Shown: piece after piece, positions 1 to 10,260 of the stretch
Position numbering within the stretch: the stretch's first letter is position 1
Layout: each line of letters starts with the position of its first letter
NCBI RefSeq assembly: GCF_014805685.1
Contig: NC_060886.1
Location: 28,640,862-28,704,861, forward strand
DNA length: 64,000 nt
Reading direction: 5' to 3'
Origin: Silurus meridionalis
Taxonomy: Eukaryota; Chordata; Actinopteri; Siluriformes; Siluridae
The notes under the pieces: model-generated
The model's input: the letters and a program-made list of their open reading frames with translations, nothing else
Databases searched by the model: none
Told to the model about the DNA's origin: nothing
Position numbers and translations under genes: made by a program

Positions 1-312
1 CGGAATGTCTTTCTTTTTTAAGCAAGTCAAGCACCTTTTTTACAATTTGCGCCGGATCTGCGCAATGTTATGCACAAGTTGCCGAATGCTTACGACATTT
101 TGGGGGGGTCGAACTCGTTGAAGGTCTTCCTGATCTCTCGTCGTCTTCCGGACATGTCCTTGCGCTCAAAACACCTCGTTCGAATCGTCGGAGCGGTGCC
201 GTATGTCAAGCGTACGTCATGTCAAATGTCTCTGTGAAAGATTCGCCCAGTTTTATTCACAATTTCACATTTGCTCTTTGTTCTGACTGACTGTCCTTGA
301 AGAAATCGCAAA
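1..312 (-). pseudogene. mariner transposase N-terminal relic
   Basis: Read on the minus strand, the segment from about 305 down to 115 gives EQRANVKL, then LGESFTETFDM, then DDERSGRPSTS. This is the order seen in the N-terminal helix-turn-helix and linker of animal mariner transposases. At least two stop codons interrupt the frame, so it is dead. A second, shorter relic of the same N-terminal region lies at 2100-2245 in the same orientation. The remainder may lie outside the window. Family assignment rests on remembered motif order, not on a search. Confidence 0.6.
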
Positions 313-1779
313 CATGGTATTGCACGAAACATTTTAATACCATCTCGAAATGATTGTCTCCAATTAAAGAGAACTCCATCCAGAAGTAGTTCATCAGGAT
401 GGATCAAGACGAACCATAAAGCATGGGCCAGGATCATTTGCATATCACAAACAATCATAACTTGATAGAAAGCAGGATGGATTTTGAGGCGAAAGCAATG
501 ATTTGGATCTCTAGCGACTTCCTCAATAGTTCATCTCATTCCTTCCACTCCTCATATGTGGTCCTCTGTATAATAAGTGTTTCTACTGTACTTTGTTGTG
601 GACCCTACTTGTTTAATTACTTCTCCAGGATATCATTCATCATAATTAATGAACCGATTAGAAAACCGCATCCTGAACGCTCTCCAAATTCCATACCGCT
701 GCACTATCTACTACCAGGAGCTGTTCGTTTGTTAGGTAATCAGTAATATGTGACTTGAACCTCAAATATTAATTAGTGAGAACTATAGAGAGAACCACAT
801 ATGGAATGCTCTCCAAAATCCTCTCAACTTCCAAGGGCGTCCTGACGATCCAAATCTCTGTCGATGACAGCAAAGAGATGACAGAGCTGTGATAAATATT
901 CTTCATTTTCGGTTTTTCATACTTTTCTTGAATTGCAATACTTTTAACCCAAGTGTTATTCATCGATTTGATCTGTTCTATATGGAGGCCAATTTGGGCC
1001 TTTTAAACGTGCCCTTTGAGAGTATATCCCTTTGAAGCTGGTAAACTTGGCACTATGACCTGTTGACTTGACCACTGTGCCATGGTGTAATAATCATCAT
1101 GGCAATATAGTATAACAGACATCACATGGCTCAATTATAGAACATTTAAAATAGTGTCAACGAACAGACAACACTGCGCAACACCCAGCTTTATTGTTGA
1201 CTGGCTTTGCTGATGCAAAAGTATGCTTTGTTTTGGATCTGTTAGATTCTGTGATCTGTGGCATTTTGAATATGCCTCTTTTTGAACTATACAAGAGGCC
1301 AAAAGTCGCTCACAAGCAGCAGATGTGGATCGGGAAGTTTGAGCCTTAATGACATCTGCCATGACATTGCTTCTATGTGTGATACTCACTAACATTACAG
1401 TAGAAAGTAGACGAAAAATTGACTTGCAGTGAATAGTGTAACGAAGTACATTTACCCAAATACTTTACACCACTGGTATCAGGCTAATGAGGGAGGTTAG
1501 TATGGGGTTAAGATTATGCCTCAGGGGGCTCAGAGTCTTCACCCAGTATGGGAGCTCTTAATGAAGAGCATTTAAGGCTCTCCCAAAGGTTTCATTAAGC
1601 ATGCTGGATATCTTATAGATCTGCCTTATTAAATATTAGTGTATTGCATGGCTGGACTCTTGCTGAAAGCTCTATATGGGCCATCAAATGAATTTATTGA
1701 ATGAGCTGCACAAACCAAAAAATAGCAAAGGTGAAAGCTTGAAAGCTGAAAAAAATGGATGAGCGTTAAGAAGTGCCTC
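313..1779. other. No recognised feature
   Basis: AT-rich sequence with only short chance reading frames. I see no repeat family, tandem structure or coding signal that I can name. Confidence 0.5.
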
Positions 1780-2400
1780 TCCAACTAGGAGACCCAAACA
1801 CCATTGTCCATCACAACAATACCCCTGTCCACAAAACCAGCTTTATATACTATGTGGTATCAAAATGTTTTGGGACTGGCTCTGTGTTCAAGAAAGTACT
1901 TGATTGATCTACGTTTACACACCATCACCTTTAAAATAGCCCCCTTGCACAGCAATACAGCGCCCCCAGCGTCATGCCACTTCTGGAAGGTGTCCTGGAA
2001 GTCGTCTTCTCGACGCTTATCAAGCACCTTTCGTGTCCAAACGGTGACCTTTGAGCTGGACCTCCATTTGAGCTAAGTTGAGTCTTAAAGTGACTCCCAG
2101 TAACAGCCACTCGAAACACTTCGAGCGACCCGTTGCAGCGTCGCCGCGTGTCAAATGTATGTCACGTCAAACATCTCTGCGGCAGATTTGTTTCAAGCGG
2201 TTTTCTCTTTGTTTTAACTTGCTGTCTTTTTGCTACCACCTTGTACATGGAGCGAAAGATCTTTTACCATAGAGCTCTGACTTCCAACCTTCTGAATCCT
2301 TTGGAATGCATTGGAACACTGACTGTACCCCTCACCTACATCGGTACTTGGCTTTGCTAACACTCTTGTTGTTGAATAAGCCCAAATCTCCATAAGTAAA
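1780..2400 (+). mobile_element. Short Tc1 family, copy A, split by a mariner insertion
   Basis: 1780-1852 matches the middle of the short Tc1 family seen repeatedly in this window (GACCCAAAC, then the stretch that elsewhere encodes HDNAPVHKA-like residues). The same family resumes at about 2250 with the segment that elsewhere encodes the SPDLNPIEHLW-like motif, and runs to the 'aataagcccaaatctcc' region. The 1853-2248 interval between the halves is a mariner relic. Both outer terminal repeats are missing or unrecognisable. Confidence 0.65.
1853..2249 (-). mobile_element. Internally deleted mariner relic nested in Tc1 copy A
   Basis: On the minus strand, 2240-2100 corresponds to the transposase N-terminal region also present at 1-312. 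2070-1930 encodes RREDDFQDTFQKWHDAGG, a mariner C-terminal-type motif. The catalytic core between them is absent, so this is an internally deleted copy. The ends show an imperfect inverted repeat: TGTGGTATCAAAATG at 1854, and the complement GGTGGTAGCAAAAAG near 2240. Each end is next to a TA, as expected for this superfamily. The flanks join into one Tc1 copy, which supports insertion. Confidence 0.6.
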
Positions 2401-3595
2401 GACTTATCTCTTGCAAACACTAGGTTGGGTCGGATACCTGGCTGGGAATTTGTCCATCCTGGACTGATTTACTGAACCAGTGAATCTGCTGTATATAAAA
2501 ACCACAGCTGTAATTATAAAGCCTCTATGCACAGTCCAGGAATTGCATTTTGCTTATATTAAACATCTTTTTTGGTGCTTTTTGTCTTCATTCGTCTTCA
2601 CCTGCACACCATAATGATGTATATTGTTACTGTGGAAGAGATTTACTTTTTTTTTATCCAATTTACTCTTTTCGAGGAATCTGTTTCATGTCACATCAGG
2701 GAATCTTTGTCTTGTCCCTGTCGCCTGTGGCTTACTCATTAGAGATCTAATCTGCATTGGGATTTCTGCAACGCTGCTTCCTGACAGTTTGTATTGTTGA
2801 ATACTCAATAGATTCGAATTGATTATATTGTGTAAACACCAAATTTACCCTCCACTTCGCCTCTAATTAGGATATCTGGCTATTTTTTTTTTTTCTTTTT
2901 AACAGGAAAAATCGGTTTCCATTGTAGCGCGAAAAGCTAAACGAGTAATTCACAAATCCCTCTTTATTTCGTGCACCATTTATTGATTTGCTTTCGGAAT
3001 TTTCCCAGTATTTCATTTCCCACATCACATCAGACGCTCATAAAAGACAGTTTAATGATCATTTTAATTCCAGCTACTGCTTCTTTTTTAAAAATAAGAA
3101 ATGCAAAAACAAAGCTGGCGCAATTTTATTTGTAATATGTATTCACTTCTCAAACGATGAGGTGATATATTTGCAGTAGGTGTTGAAAGATCATGTCAGA
3201 GTGACTTTTTTATACACATATATGCAATTGCTGGCAACTTGAGCTCAAAAGATACGTCAAAAAATTCCAAATGGAGAAATATCCTTTTCAAGCAGCCTAT
3301 TCAGATTGTTGAAAATACCTGCATGCAAGTCACAGCTTTGACACTTCTTACACCTTTTTTGTCAAAAACTTTTGCTTATGACTTTTTATTCCACATTGAC
3401 TCCACATTAGGGTTTGTAAGATTCACTAAATTGCATTGGTGCATAGGCGTAAAAGTTAACGATGTGATTCATCGAATTTAAAAAAATTGTGCGTCGGAAA
3501 CAAGTTGGCATTTGTATCATGATGCAGCATTTTTAACGTATTTGCATCGGTAAAAAAAACAATTATTATTTTATAGATTTATAAGTTAATGCACT
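2401..3595. other. No recognised feature
   Basis: Single-copy-looking AT-rich DNA with short T runs. No coding, RNA or repeat signal that I can support. Confidence 0.5.
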
Positions 3596-3805
3596 ACACT
3601 TTTACAAACGCTCCCCACTTTACGGACTTTCGGGGATACGAATACACCTGTCCTTAAAGTGAAATTTGTAAAAAAAAAAAATTCAAAACGGAGGAGAGCC
3701 GCCGCTAGCTAGTCGTTAATTGTTTTTATTAATTTTTTTGAATTATTTTTGTATACTCTATTTCGAATATTTTGATTTGTTTTAGTATATTTTATTGTTT
3801 ATTCG

Positions 3806-3819
3806 ATAGTATTGATAGC
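3806..3819 (+). repeat. Left target-site duplication of LINE insertion
   Basis: ATAGTATTGATAGC here and ATAGTATTTATAGC at 4305-4318 match at 13 of 14 positions. They flank the LINE fragment exactly where a target-site duplication is expected. Confidence 0.6.
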
Positions 3820-4304
3820 TTGTGATAAATCTGATCTGTGAGAGTGAAAGGGAAAGTTTATAGGACTGTGGTGAGACCTGAGATGTTGTATGGTTTAGAG
3901 ACAGTGGCATTGAGTAAAAGACAGGAGATGGAGCTGAAGGTAGCAGAGCTAAAGATGTTGAGGTTTTCGTTGGGAGTGACGACGATGGACAGGATTAGAA
4001 ATGAGTTTATAAGAGGGACAGCGCATGTAGGACGTTTTGGAGACAAGGTGAGGGAGATTGAGATGGTTTGGACATGTGCAGAGGAGGGACATGGGGTATA
4101 TCAGTAGGAGAATGCTGAGGATGGAGCCACCAAGAAGAAGGAAAAGAGGAAGACCAAGGAGGAGGTTTATGGATGTGGTTTAGACATGCGGGTAGTTGGT
4201 TTAAAAGAGGCAGATGTAGAGGACAGAGGGGTACGGAGACGGATACTCGCTGTGGCGACCCCTAATGGGAGAAGCAGAAAGAGAAAATAGCAGAAGCAGG
4301 TTTC
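3820..4304 (+). mobile_element. 5'-truncated RTE-like LINE, RT C-terminal end
   Basis: The frame from 3838 encodes TVVRPEMLYGLETVALSKR and LKMLRFSLGVTTMDRIRNE, the C-terminal region of reverse transcriptases from RTE-like fish LINEs. After a frameshift near 4075 it continues as MLRMEPPRRRKRGRPRRR and then stops. The 3' end (4241-4284) carries CGCTGTGGCGACCCCTAATG, the same tail as the SINE at 26357. Heavy 5' truncation plus flanking duplications fit target-primed reverse transcription. Not active. Confidence 0.75.
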
Positions 4305-4318
4305 ATAGTATTTATAGC
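4305..4318 (+). repeat. Right target-site duplication of LINE insertion
   Basis: Partner of the direct repeat at 3806-3819, with one mismatch in 14. Confidence 0.6.
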
Positions 4319-4378
4319 GCTTACATATAGGAGATATGCGTAGTCAAATTTGTTTGTAAGGTGGGGAGCATCTGTATT

Positions 4379-4938
4379 ATTTTGAAAGTGACCAATATTA
4401 TCTATGTAGGTTGATTTCTCCTTGCTAAACTATTTCTCAGCACCAACGCTGCCATGTGAATATGACATGGCGTGTCCTGAGAGTCACATAATACAGATTA
4501 ACATGGCAGAGGTAGAGCTGTATCTTCCAGAACAGACAGAACAGGAAAAGAAGGTCAGAAGTCAGAAGGCACTTTAGTAAAGTGCATAGCATACTTTATT
4601 TTTTTCCCAGCGCATCGTATTGCATTGAATCGCGTTGTGTTGAATTAAAATCAGATCACACTGCATCCTAAAAGAGGTGAATCTTAATAACTGCTTTATA
4701 TGTTTCTTCAACGTATCGTCCGCTATGCATCGAGATCCGTGCCTTTATCGCCACTTTGAAGTGAATACATACATTTGTTGAATGAAAAAGCTGTTCTGAG
4801 AGAGAGCATAAGTGTAACCCTATGGTTCTATTGAGATGGTGTCTGGAATAACTGTGTCTCTGTAACTACAGAAAGCTATCTTCTTAAAACGGTATGATGT
4901 GCAGCTGAATGGAACACTGAACTGCATCAATTATTCAC
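4379..4938. other. No recognised feature
   Basis: No repeat family or coding signal recognised. Confidence 0.45.
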
Positions 4939-4939
4939 A

Positions 4940-5356
4940 CACAGCACCTGTCAAAAGTTTGGAAGCACCTAGTCTTTTATGTTTTTTGAAAGATGCATGG
5001 GTGTTTCTTATGTTTTCGATGCAACAAACTAGGAAATGTAATGGACAAATATATAAATGCTGAAAAAATGCTCCCTTAGCACGAAAACACACCCTCGGCA
5101 GCTGGACAGTTAGTTTCTCCAAAAACTTTCAGACGTAATACATTGCCATGCCCCTTGCGAAACGTGCCAAAGGTGTTCTTTGCTGGTTATACTAGATTCC
5201 TTTCTTGCGATCCATTTCATCCCAGAGCAGTTCAGTAGGATTTAGGTGCGTTTACTGGGAAGGCCATTCCAATGAGCCGCAGTCTAGAAGGAAGTATGGA
5301 ATGGTATCCATGTTGGTTTAGTATTCCTTCCATCCAGAATAAGTCTCCAGTCATCT
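4940..5356 (-). mobile_element. Decayed Tc1 relic (second Tc1 family)
   Basis: It begins with a terminal-repeat-like GCACCTGTCAAAAGTTTGGA and is collinear with the better copy at 30357-31132, sharing ATGCAACAAACTAGG, AACGTGCCAAAGGTGTTCTT and GAGCCGCAGTCTAGA. The transposase fragment lies on the minus strand and is broken. The right end is cut where a hAT element begins at 5361. Confidence 0.6.
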
Positions 5357-5360
5357 AGCC

Positions 5361-5600
5361 CAGTGGTCCCCAAACTTTTTTGCGCCACGGACCGGATTAA
5401 TGTCAGACAATATTTTCATGGACCGGCCTTTAAGTTGTGGTGGATAAATACAACAAAATAAAAAGATACTACTGTGTTGTTTTTTGTTCATTTTGCTCGC
5501 TTGGGGGTTTGAATTTAGCGGTAATGTGTTATGTGTTAACGGCCGGAGCCCCTTTAAGAAGGTAGCGGATGGAGGTAAGACATGTGACCGAGGCACACCA
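5361..5600 (+). mobile_element. hAT-type nonautonomous element, truncated
   Basis: The left terminus CAGTGGTCCCCAAACTTTTT is typical of hAT nonautonomous elements. The following ~235 bp are collinear with the reverse complement of 23133-23581, including GCGCCACGGA, GCTCGCTTGGGGGTTTGAAT and CCCCTTTAAGAAGGTAGC. This copy stops at about 5600, well before the other end. Confidence 0.65.
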
Positions 5601-5644
5601 CAGTCCTTTAATGGCTTGTAATGCAAATAAAACACAATATTAAC

Positions 5645-6005
5645 AAATGTTTGTAGACACCTGACCATTAGATTTGTGTTTTTTTAACATCTCATTTAAC
5701 ATTTTATCCCAATTTCCTGTTGTAATAACCTACATTTTAGGGATGGGAAGATGGTCCACTAGATTTCGAAGGTGAGGTGAGGAGGCTGGGGGTTCGGTCA
5801 TTTTGGTCAGAGCTCTACAGCAGAAGATCTTCCAATCCAACCCATGTAAACCATAATTGCATTGATCTGGCTTTGTGCACAGATACATTGACATGCTGGA
5901 ACAGGTTTGGTTCTCCTAGATTCCTATGGAAATTGGACGACCATATATGGCTGGAAAAGTCAGACGTCCCGATACCTTTGCTCGTATACATACGTAGGTA
6001 CACAA
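5645..6005 (-). mobile_element. Short Tc1 family, copy B
   Basis: It starts with a terminal-repeat remnant (TTTGTAGACACCTGACCATT). On the minus strand it encodes LFQHVNVSVHKARSM and FTWVGLEDLL, a decayed version of the HDNAPVHKA segment that precedes the second catalytic Asp of Tc1 transposases. The family keeps only the C-terminal third of the transposase between short inverted ends. Confidence 0.7.
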
Positions 6006-6440
6006 GAAAAGTAAGAATTCATTTTCTAGTTGAATTGTAGAGAAATGCCATGTTGCTATGTAATGAGCCCACACTCGTCCATCCAACACAAGTTTCATCA
6101 CTCTCTTTCCCATCATTCCGCTCCCATCCCACGGTGCCGAACCGTCATGCGATCCAGACACGAGCTCTGAAATCCGGAACATTGTGCTACGACATAAGCT
6201 GTCTTTTACACGGCTTATTGGCAGCATGAAAGAGCAGCAATGGCAGCAGGAATAACGGCATATACCAGAGTGGCAGCTGGCTTCATAGGAAAGATGCAAA
6301 TCTTTTTTTTTTTTCTGATGCAATACGCGTCTGCAAGATATATACACCAAAAAAAATGGCTGGGAAAATGAACAGTAGCTTAGTTATTCATCTATTTTGA
6401 ATAATTTTTTTACATTTTGTAGGGTTGCATATGGTTATTA
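6006..6440. other. No recognised feature
   Basis: Mixed-composition DNA with a T run near 6300. The overlapping minus-strand frame of 144 codons spans the edge of Tc1 copy B and unrelated sequence and looks like chance. Confidence 0.45.
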
Positions 6441-6449
6441 GACGGTTAA

Positions 6450-6512
6450 ATGGAGTTCGACAGCTTTTGGAAAGTCAAGGGGGTAAATACTTAGTCACTG
6501 TACGTCAATGCA
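6450..6512 (+). mobile_element. Tc1-like terminal remnant
   Basis: CAAGGGGGTAAATACTTAGT followed by CACTGTA resembles the 3' terminus of several fish Tc1 elements (..GGTGAATACTTTTGC..CACTGTA). Only the end is recognisable. Confidence 0.3.
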
Positions 6513-6539
6513 AGCAGTTAATCGGAATATATCGAGCAG

Positions 6540-6815
6540 CTATGGGTCGATCATGAATGATTCGTTCATTTTGAACGAGTCTTTAATGTGACTCAGTAGA
6601 ACGATTCATCTCGAACAGTGATTCGATCATTTTCTACTGGACATGCACGAGCTTAGTTCATCTCTCGACTCCTCTAGTTGTTCGTCCTTTAATCTTAGTC
6701 CCATATACGCTATGTAGTGCATTACACAGGACGCAGAATTGAGTGGTTCTCCCGAGTCATCTGATTCAAGTCGTTCGTTCTTTTGTCACGTGACTCCCAT
6801 AGACTCTATGAAGGT
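6540..6815. repeat. Dispersed ATTCGTTC-rich fish repeat
   Basis: Contains repeated GATTCGTTC/GAACGA words in both orientations (GAATGATTCGTTCATTTTGA, GAACGATTCATCTCGAACAG, AAGTCGTTCGTTC). I remember similar short DNA-element-like repeats from other fish genomes, but the terminal sequences are not clear here, so the class is left open. Confidence 0.45.
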
Positions 6816-7534
6816 GATTTGAAGTAATGAATAGAATAAAGATTCGTTCAAATGCACAAAGTGTGGATGGACCACCTGAGGACCTGTTTTTGCATCTTGA
6901 CAAATTTCTGCACTTTCTTGTCATTCCATTTTTTTCCTTCGTTCAAATATTGACCAATATAAGCAAGATGAAGAATGTTCCCTCAAGCATGGTGTCAAGT
7001 GTTGAACCTAGAAGAGCAAAAGCATGCTGTACATAGAGGAAGTGATGTCATTTGCGAAATCATCTCGATGCCTTTCAAAGTATGAATCCAATATATGTGT
7101 CAAAAGACCTCAAAAACCCTCATAAATATGCTGAATGTGAGTGGAATAATTGTAAAAACACTCCGGTATGCTCCTCTCTGAACAACTAGCGGTGATCTCA
7201 AATGTGTTTCTGTAGCTCAAAAATCAGATGGTCATGAAGAAGCTAGCTTCAGGAAGTGGGTGAGGAACGTCCTGTCATATCGTAGACAGGTTTTGATGTT
7301 TTTTTTCAGTGTCGTGAATTGAGTTGCCTCGTTTTTTTCCACCACGGAAAACCTGAGATCTTTTCACTGAGGAGACATCCGGCAAATGTTTGTCCACACA
7401 AAGCTGTAGAGAAAACCATGGCGCTTTAGACTGCCATGTGGGAATCCCAGAGAAGTATCGCACTCGGTTTCAATTGCAATTCAGGTAAACACTGTATCAA
7501 ATGCTGGCTTCTGTGTGGATGTTAATACTATTAG
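6816..7534. other. No recognised feature
   Basis: No repeat or coding signal supported. Confidence 0.45.
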
Positions 7535-7536
7535 TA

Positions 7537-8020
7537 CAGTCGTCCCTCGATTTATCGCGGTTCGAATCTCGATCAATTTGGCACATAGCTATTTTGTTTC
7601 ACGAATGGTCCCGATTTATTTAATTTATACAAAATAGTTTTATGTTAAAATAAGTATTATTATTATTAATTATAAAATGAAGAAAAAGCGTAGGCGGAGT
7701 TGAAAGCATACGTCACCAGATTTTACCCAATGAAAATACAGAATGCAGTGACATGTAGCTTTATCTCAGCCCCTTTTTGATGTCATGGGACACTTCAACC
7801 AATAAACAAGCAGAGAAACTCGGCATAGGCTACTCACTATAAATGATATTTCATTTAGACATAATTCCTCTCGCTATATTCTTGCAAATGTGTTCTGTGT
7901 GTGCTTAAAGAGTATGAAAGGATGAGTTATGGCTTAAACAATAATAAAAAAAAAATTTATGGCGTCTATTTATTGCAGTCGGTTTTGGCATGTAACTACC
8001 TCGATAGACGGGGGCCACTG
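7537..8020. mobile_element. pogo/Tigger-like MITE with TA target duplication
   Basis: The left end CAGTCGTCCCTCGATTTATC and the reverse complement of the right end (CAGTGGCCCCCGTCTATCGA) form an imperfect inverted repeat. Both are flanked by TA (7535-7536 and 8021-8022). The TCGTCCCTCG..TTATCGCGG terminus is characteristic of pogo/Tigger-type elements. The 484-bp interior has no transposase, so it is a nonautonomous copy. Confidence 0.7.
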
Positions 8021-8022
8021 TA

Positions 8023-8670
8023 CTATTAAAACTAATGCTAATAGTGCTAGTTCAAAACCTGGCCCTGCTGCATGCATTATTGCTAGTTCTAGCAGTACCC
8101 CAGTCTCGGCATCGGCACAGAGAGGCTATAAAACACACTGTAAAACAGCAGCAGGAGAAACCACAGGCTCACGACCCGAGAAACAACGCTGAGGTGAAGA
8201 ACAACATAGCAAAACTGAGGACAGGAAACAAAAAACGAAAATGAACACTGTAGGTCTGTCAATAAAACTGGAAATAAACAGCAGTGAATCGATGCATGCT
8301 GCGATGCAGTAGAGTTTACGGCTGGAGAAACGTTTACACCCATGGAGGACGGATAGATCGGATCAGATAACGTTTTTTTTCTGAAGGGTCAAAAAAACAA
8401 AACGCCAGCTTGTGGGGGGACCAGAATTGATTTTTTTTTCGAATTGACACAAAAAAGAAACAGATCATTCAGCCTATTTCTTGGACACGGCAAAATATGT
8501 TCAATCAGCAGAGCATAATACAAAAACATGTTCATGTCCACAGAAAATTTTGAAAATGAGGCAAAAAAAATAAAAAATACAGCAAACAAGGCTATGATGT
8601 TTCATATAGATTTATGGATCAAAACTGGTTATTGGTATTAAGACTGAAGTGGGTTTAATACTTTGGGGCA
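8023..8670. other. No recognised feature
   Basis: The overlapping short frames here are not similar to anything I recognise. Low-complexity T runs occur near 8370 and 8440. Confidence 0.45.
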
Positions 8671-8677
8671 TTTTTTT

Positions 8678-8850
8678 TATGGCATTTCGCAGATGCTCGT
8701 ATTTAGAGCGGCTTGTAATTCATACAACTGATCAGTTAAGGGTTAAGGGCCTTGCTCACGGGCCCAGCAGTGGCAGCTTCGTGGTGGTAAGATTTGAACC
8801 CACGACCCCTTGATCAGAAGTCCAAGATCTTAATCAACCCCTTTCACTCC
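8678..8850 (-). mobile_element. V-SINE (tRNA-derived)
   Basis: On the minus strand the head has a Pol III B-box-like GTGGGTTCAAATCTTACC. The central domain is CACTGCTGGGCCCGTGAGCA followed by AGGCCCTTAACCC, and the tail ends AGCATCTGCGAAATGCC, close to the fish LINE tail that V-SINEs borrow. Moderately diverged and inactive. Confidence 0.75.
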
Positions 8851-8919
8851 TTTTTGGTTGGGCAGGTGTTAAGTGGGTTGGGGGTCTGATATATAAATAT
8901 ATAACCATATAACATGACA

Positions 8920-9310
8920 TTACCTCCACTCTTCTGGGAAGATATTCCACTAGATTTTGTGGAGGTTTGTGCTCATTCAGGCACAAGGGCATTAGTAAAG
9001 TCAAGAACTCATGTACTGTAGGTGAGAAGGCCTGGAGTGCAGTCATGTTCAAATTCATCCCAATAGGGTTGAGGTCAGAACACCATAGCAGGATAGCTTC
9101 CACTCCAACCCATGTGACGCATATCTTCATAGCTTTGTCTACAGGGGCATTATCATTGTACAGGTTTCATCTCCTTTTCGAGTAAATGGAAAATCGACAA
9201 TCCTACTACATCCAAAGAAGTCCTATACAATTGTTTGACTCCAACTTTGCGGTAACAGTTTGGAAAAGATACTTTTGCTCGTACTCATGTACTCCATACT
9301 GTATACACCG
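8920..9310 (-). mobile_element. Short Tc1 family, copy C
   Basis: Full-length-like copy in minus orientation: CTCTTCTGGGAAGATATTCC, then GGCCTGGAGTGCAGTC, the decayed SPDLNPI segment (CCCAATAGGGTTGAGGTC), the HDNAPVHKA segment (CTACAGGGGCATTATC) and a degraded terminal repeat near 9285. All reading frames are broken. Confidence 0.7.
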
Positions 9311-9764
9311 GTTATAATCTTTTGTATTCTTATATTAGGAAAGAAAAGATCCGATTGACTGTATTCAAGATTGATGTACTTGCTAACTTGATGTACTTGT
9401 TTTTGCAGCGTTAAGTTTCCACAGGAACTCGCTAACAATGCAAAACAAATGAATTAGCAACAGAATCGGTGGGACTAGTGGTGGAAAAAGTATAGAACAC
9501 ACTGACATGAGTGAAAGTCTTGCTAATAACCGTTCTTTTTTTCATAGCTAGCTAACTAACTGAGTAAGCTTTGCTGAAGTAAACATGCTGAGTAAATCTA
9601 TCTGGTTAGCTAACTTAGCCAAAAGCTTTTAGAAATACTCATTTGCATATGTTAGCTAGAGGCCCATTGCAGTAAAAATGGGTGGATCGATCCTGAAATC
9701 TCGATACTGGAGTTGTATTAGAATATCAATGCTACCTAGACATTTATTTAACATGAACAGGATC
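9311..9764. other. AGCTAGCTAAC-rich segment, otherwise unremarkable
   Basis: 9545-9660 is enriched in TTAGCTAAC/AGCTAGC words. I do not recognise a family. Confidence 0.35.
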
Positions 9765-10260
9765 TCTTTCTTCTTCTGTACCAACAAGTCTGTCAGTAAA
9801 TCATATATTTTGGGTTCACCTCAATAACCGGATCCTCTGTGCGGATTTTCTCATTCGAAATCCAGAATTCGGCCACACAACTTTATCTTCCTCCACACCA
9901 CCCCACTGCTACCCACCACCTCCACTGGCTGTCTGTATCAGATTTCAAATTCTGATGCCTGCTACAAAGCCATAAATGGATCAAGACCCCTTTACCTCAC
10001 TGCACTTTCCCTTACCCCACACTGCACTACCACACAGCTCCCTCTGATCCTCTACCACTGCTGGACTGCTCCCACCATCTCTCAGGGTACAAGAAAGACC
10101 TGTTTCAAGACTCAGAATAAAGTCACCGATGGAGGCTTTAAAGCACTTCTTGCAAGTCGATGTCTTGCGAATGCCAGAAATGTAGATGTAAAACAAGGAA
10201 AGTTCATTGGTCAATGTAAAAACAGATTTAAGAGGAGAAGAAATTGTCAGCATTCTCTTG
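9765..10260 (+). mobile_element. L2-like LINE reverse transcriptase C-terminal fragment
   Basis: The plus strand encodes TATHHLHWLSVSDFKF near 9910, then (in shifted frames) a YKAINGSRPLYLTAL-like stretch, and a segment matching the PPSLRVRG motif near 10075 (CCACCATCTCTCAGGGTACA). This order is the conserved C-terminal tail of L2/Rex-type fish LINE reverse transcriptases. Stops and frameshifts throughout. Confidence 0.7.

Larger units (their letters stand above)
3596..4378. mobile_element. pogo-like/MITE element interrupted by a LINE
   Basis: The left end near 3610 reads GCTCCCCACTTTACGGAC. The right end near 4365, read in reverse complement, gives GCTCCCCACCTTACAAAC, an inverted repeat with few differences. 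Ends of this kind (GCTCCCC..TTACGAAC) occur in pogo-type nonautonomous elements. Without the inserted LINE at 3820-4304 the element would be about 300 bp and AT-rich. Family assignment is tentative. Confidence 0.45.

Noticed and set aside
5916..6350. 144-codon minus-strand open frame as a gene
   Set aside because: It overlaps the Tc1 copy B in another frame and runs into unrelated DNA.
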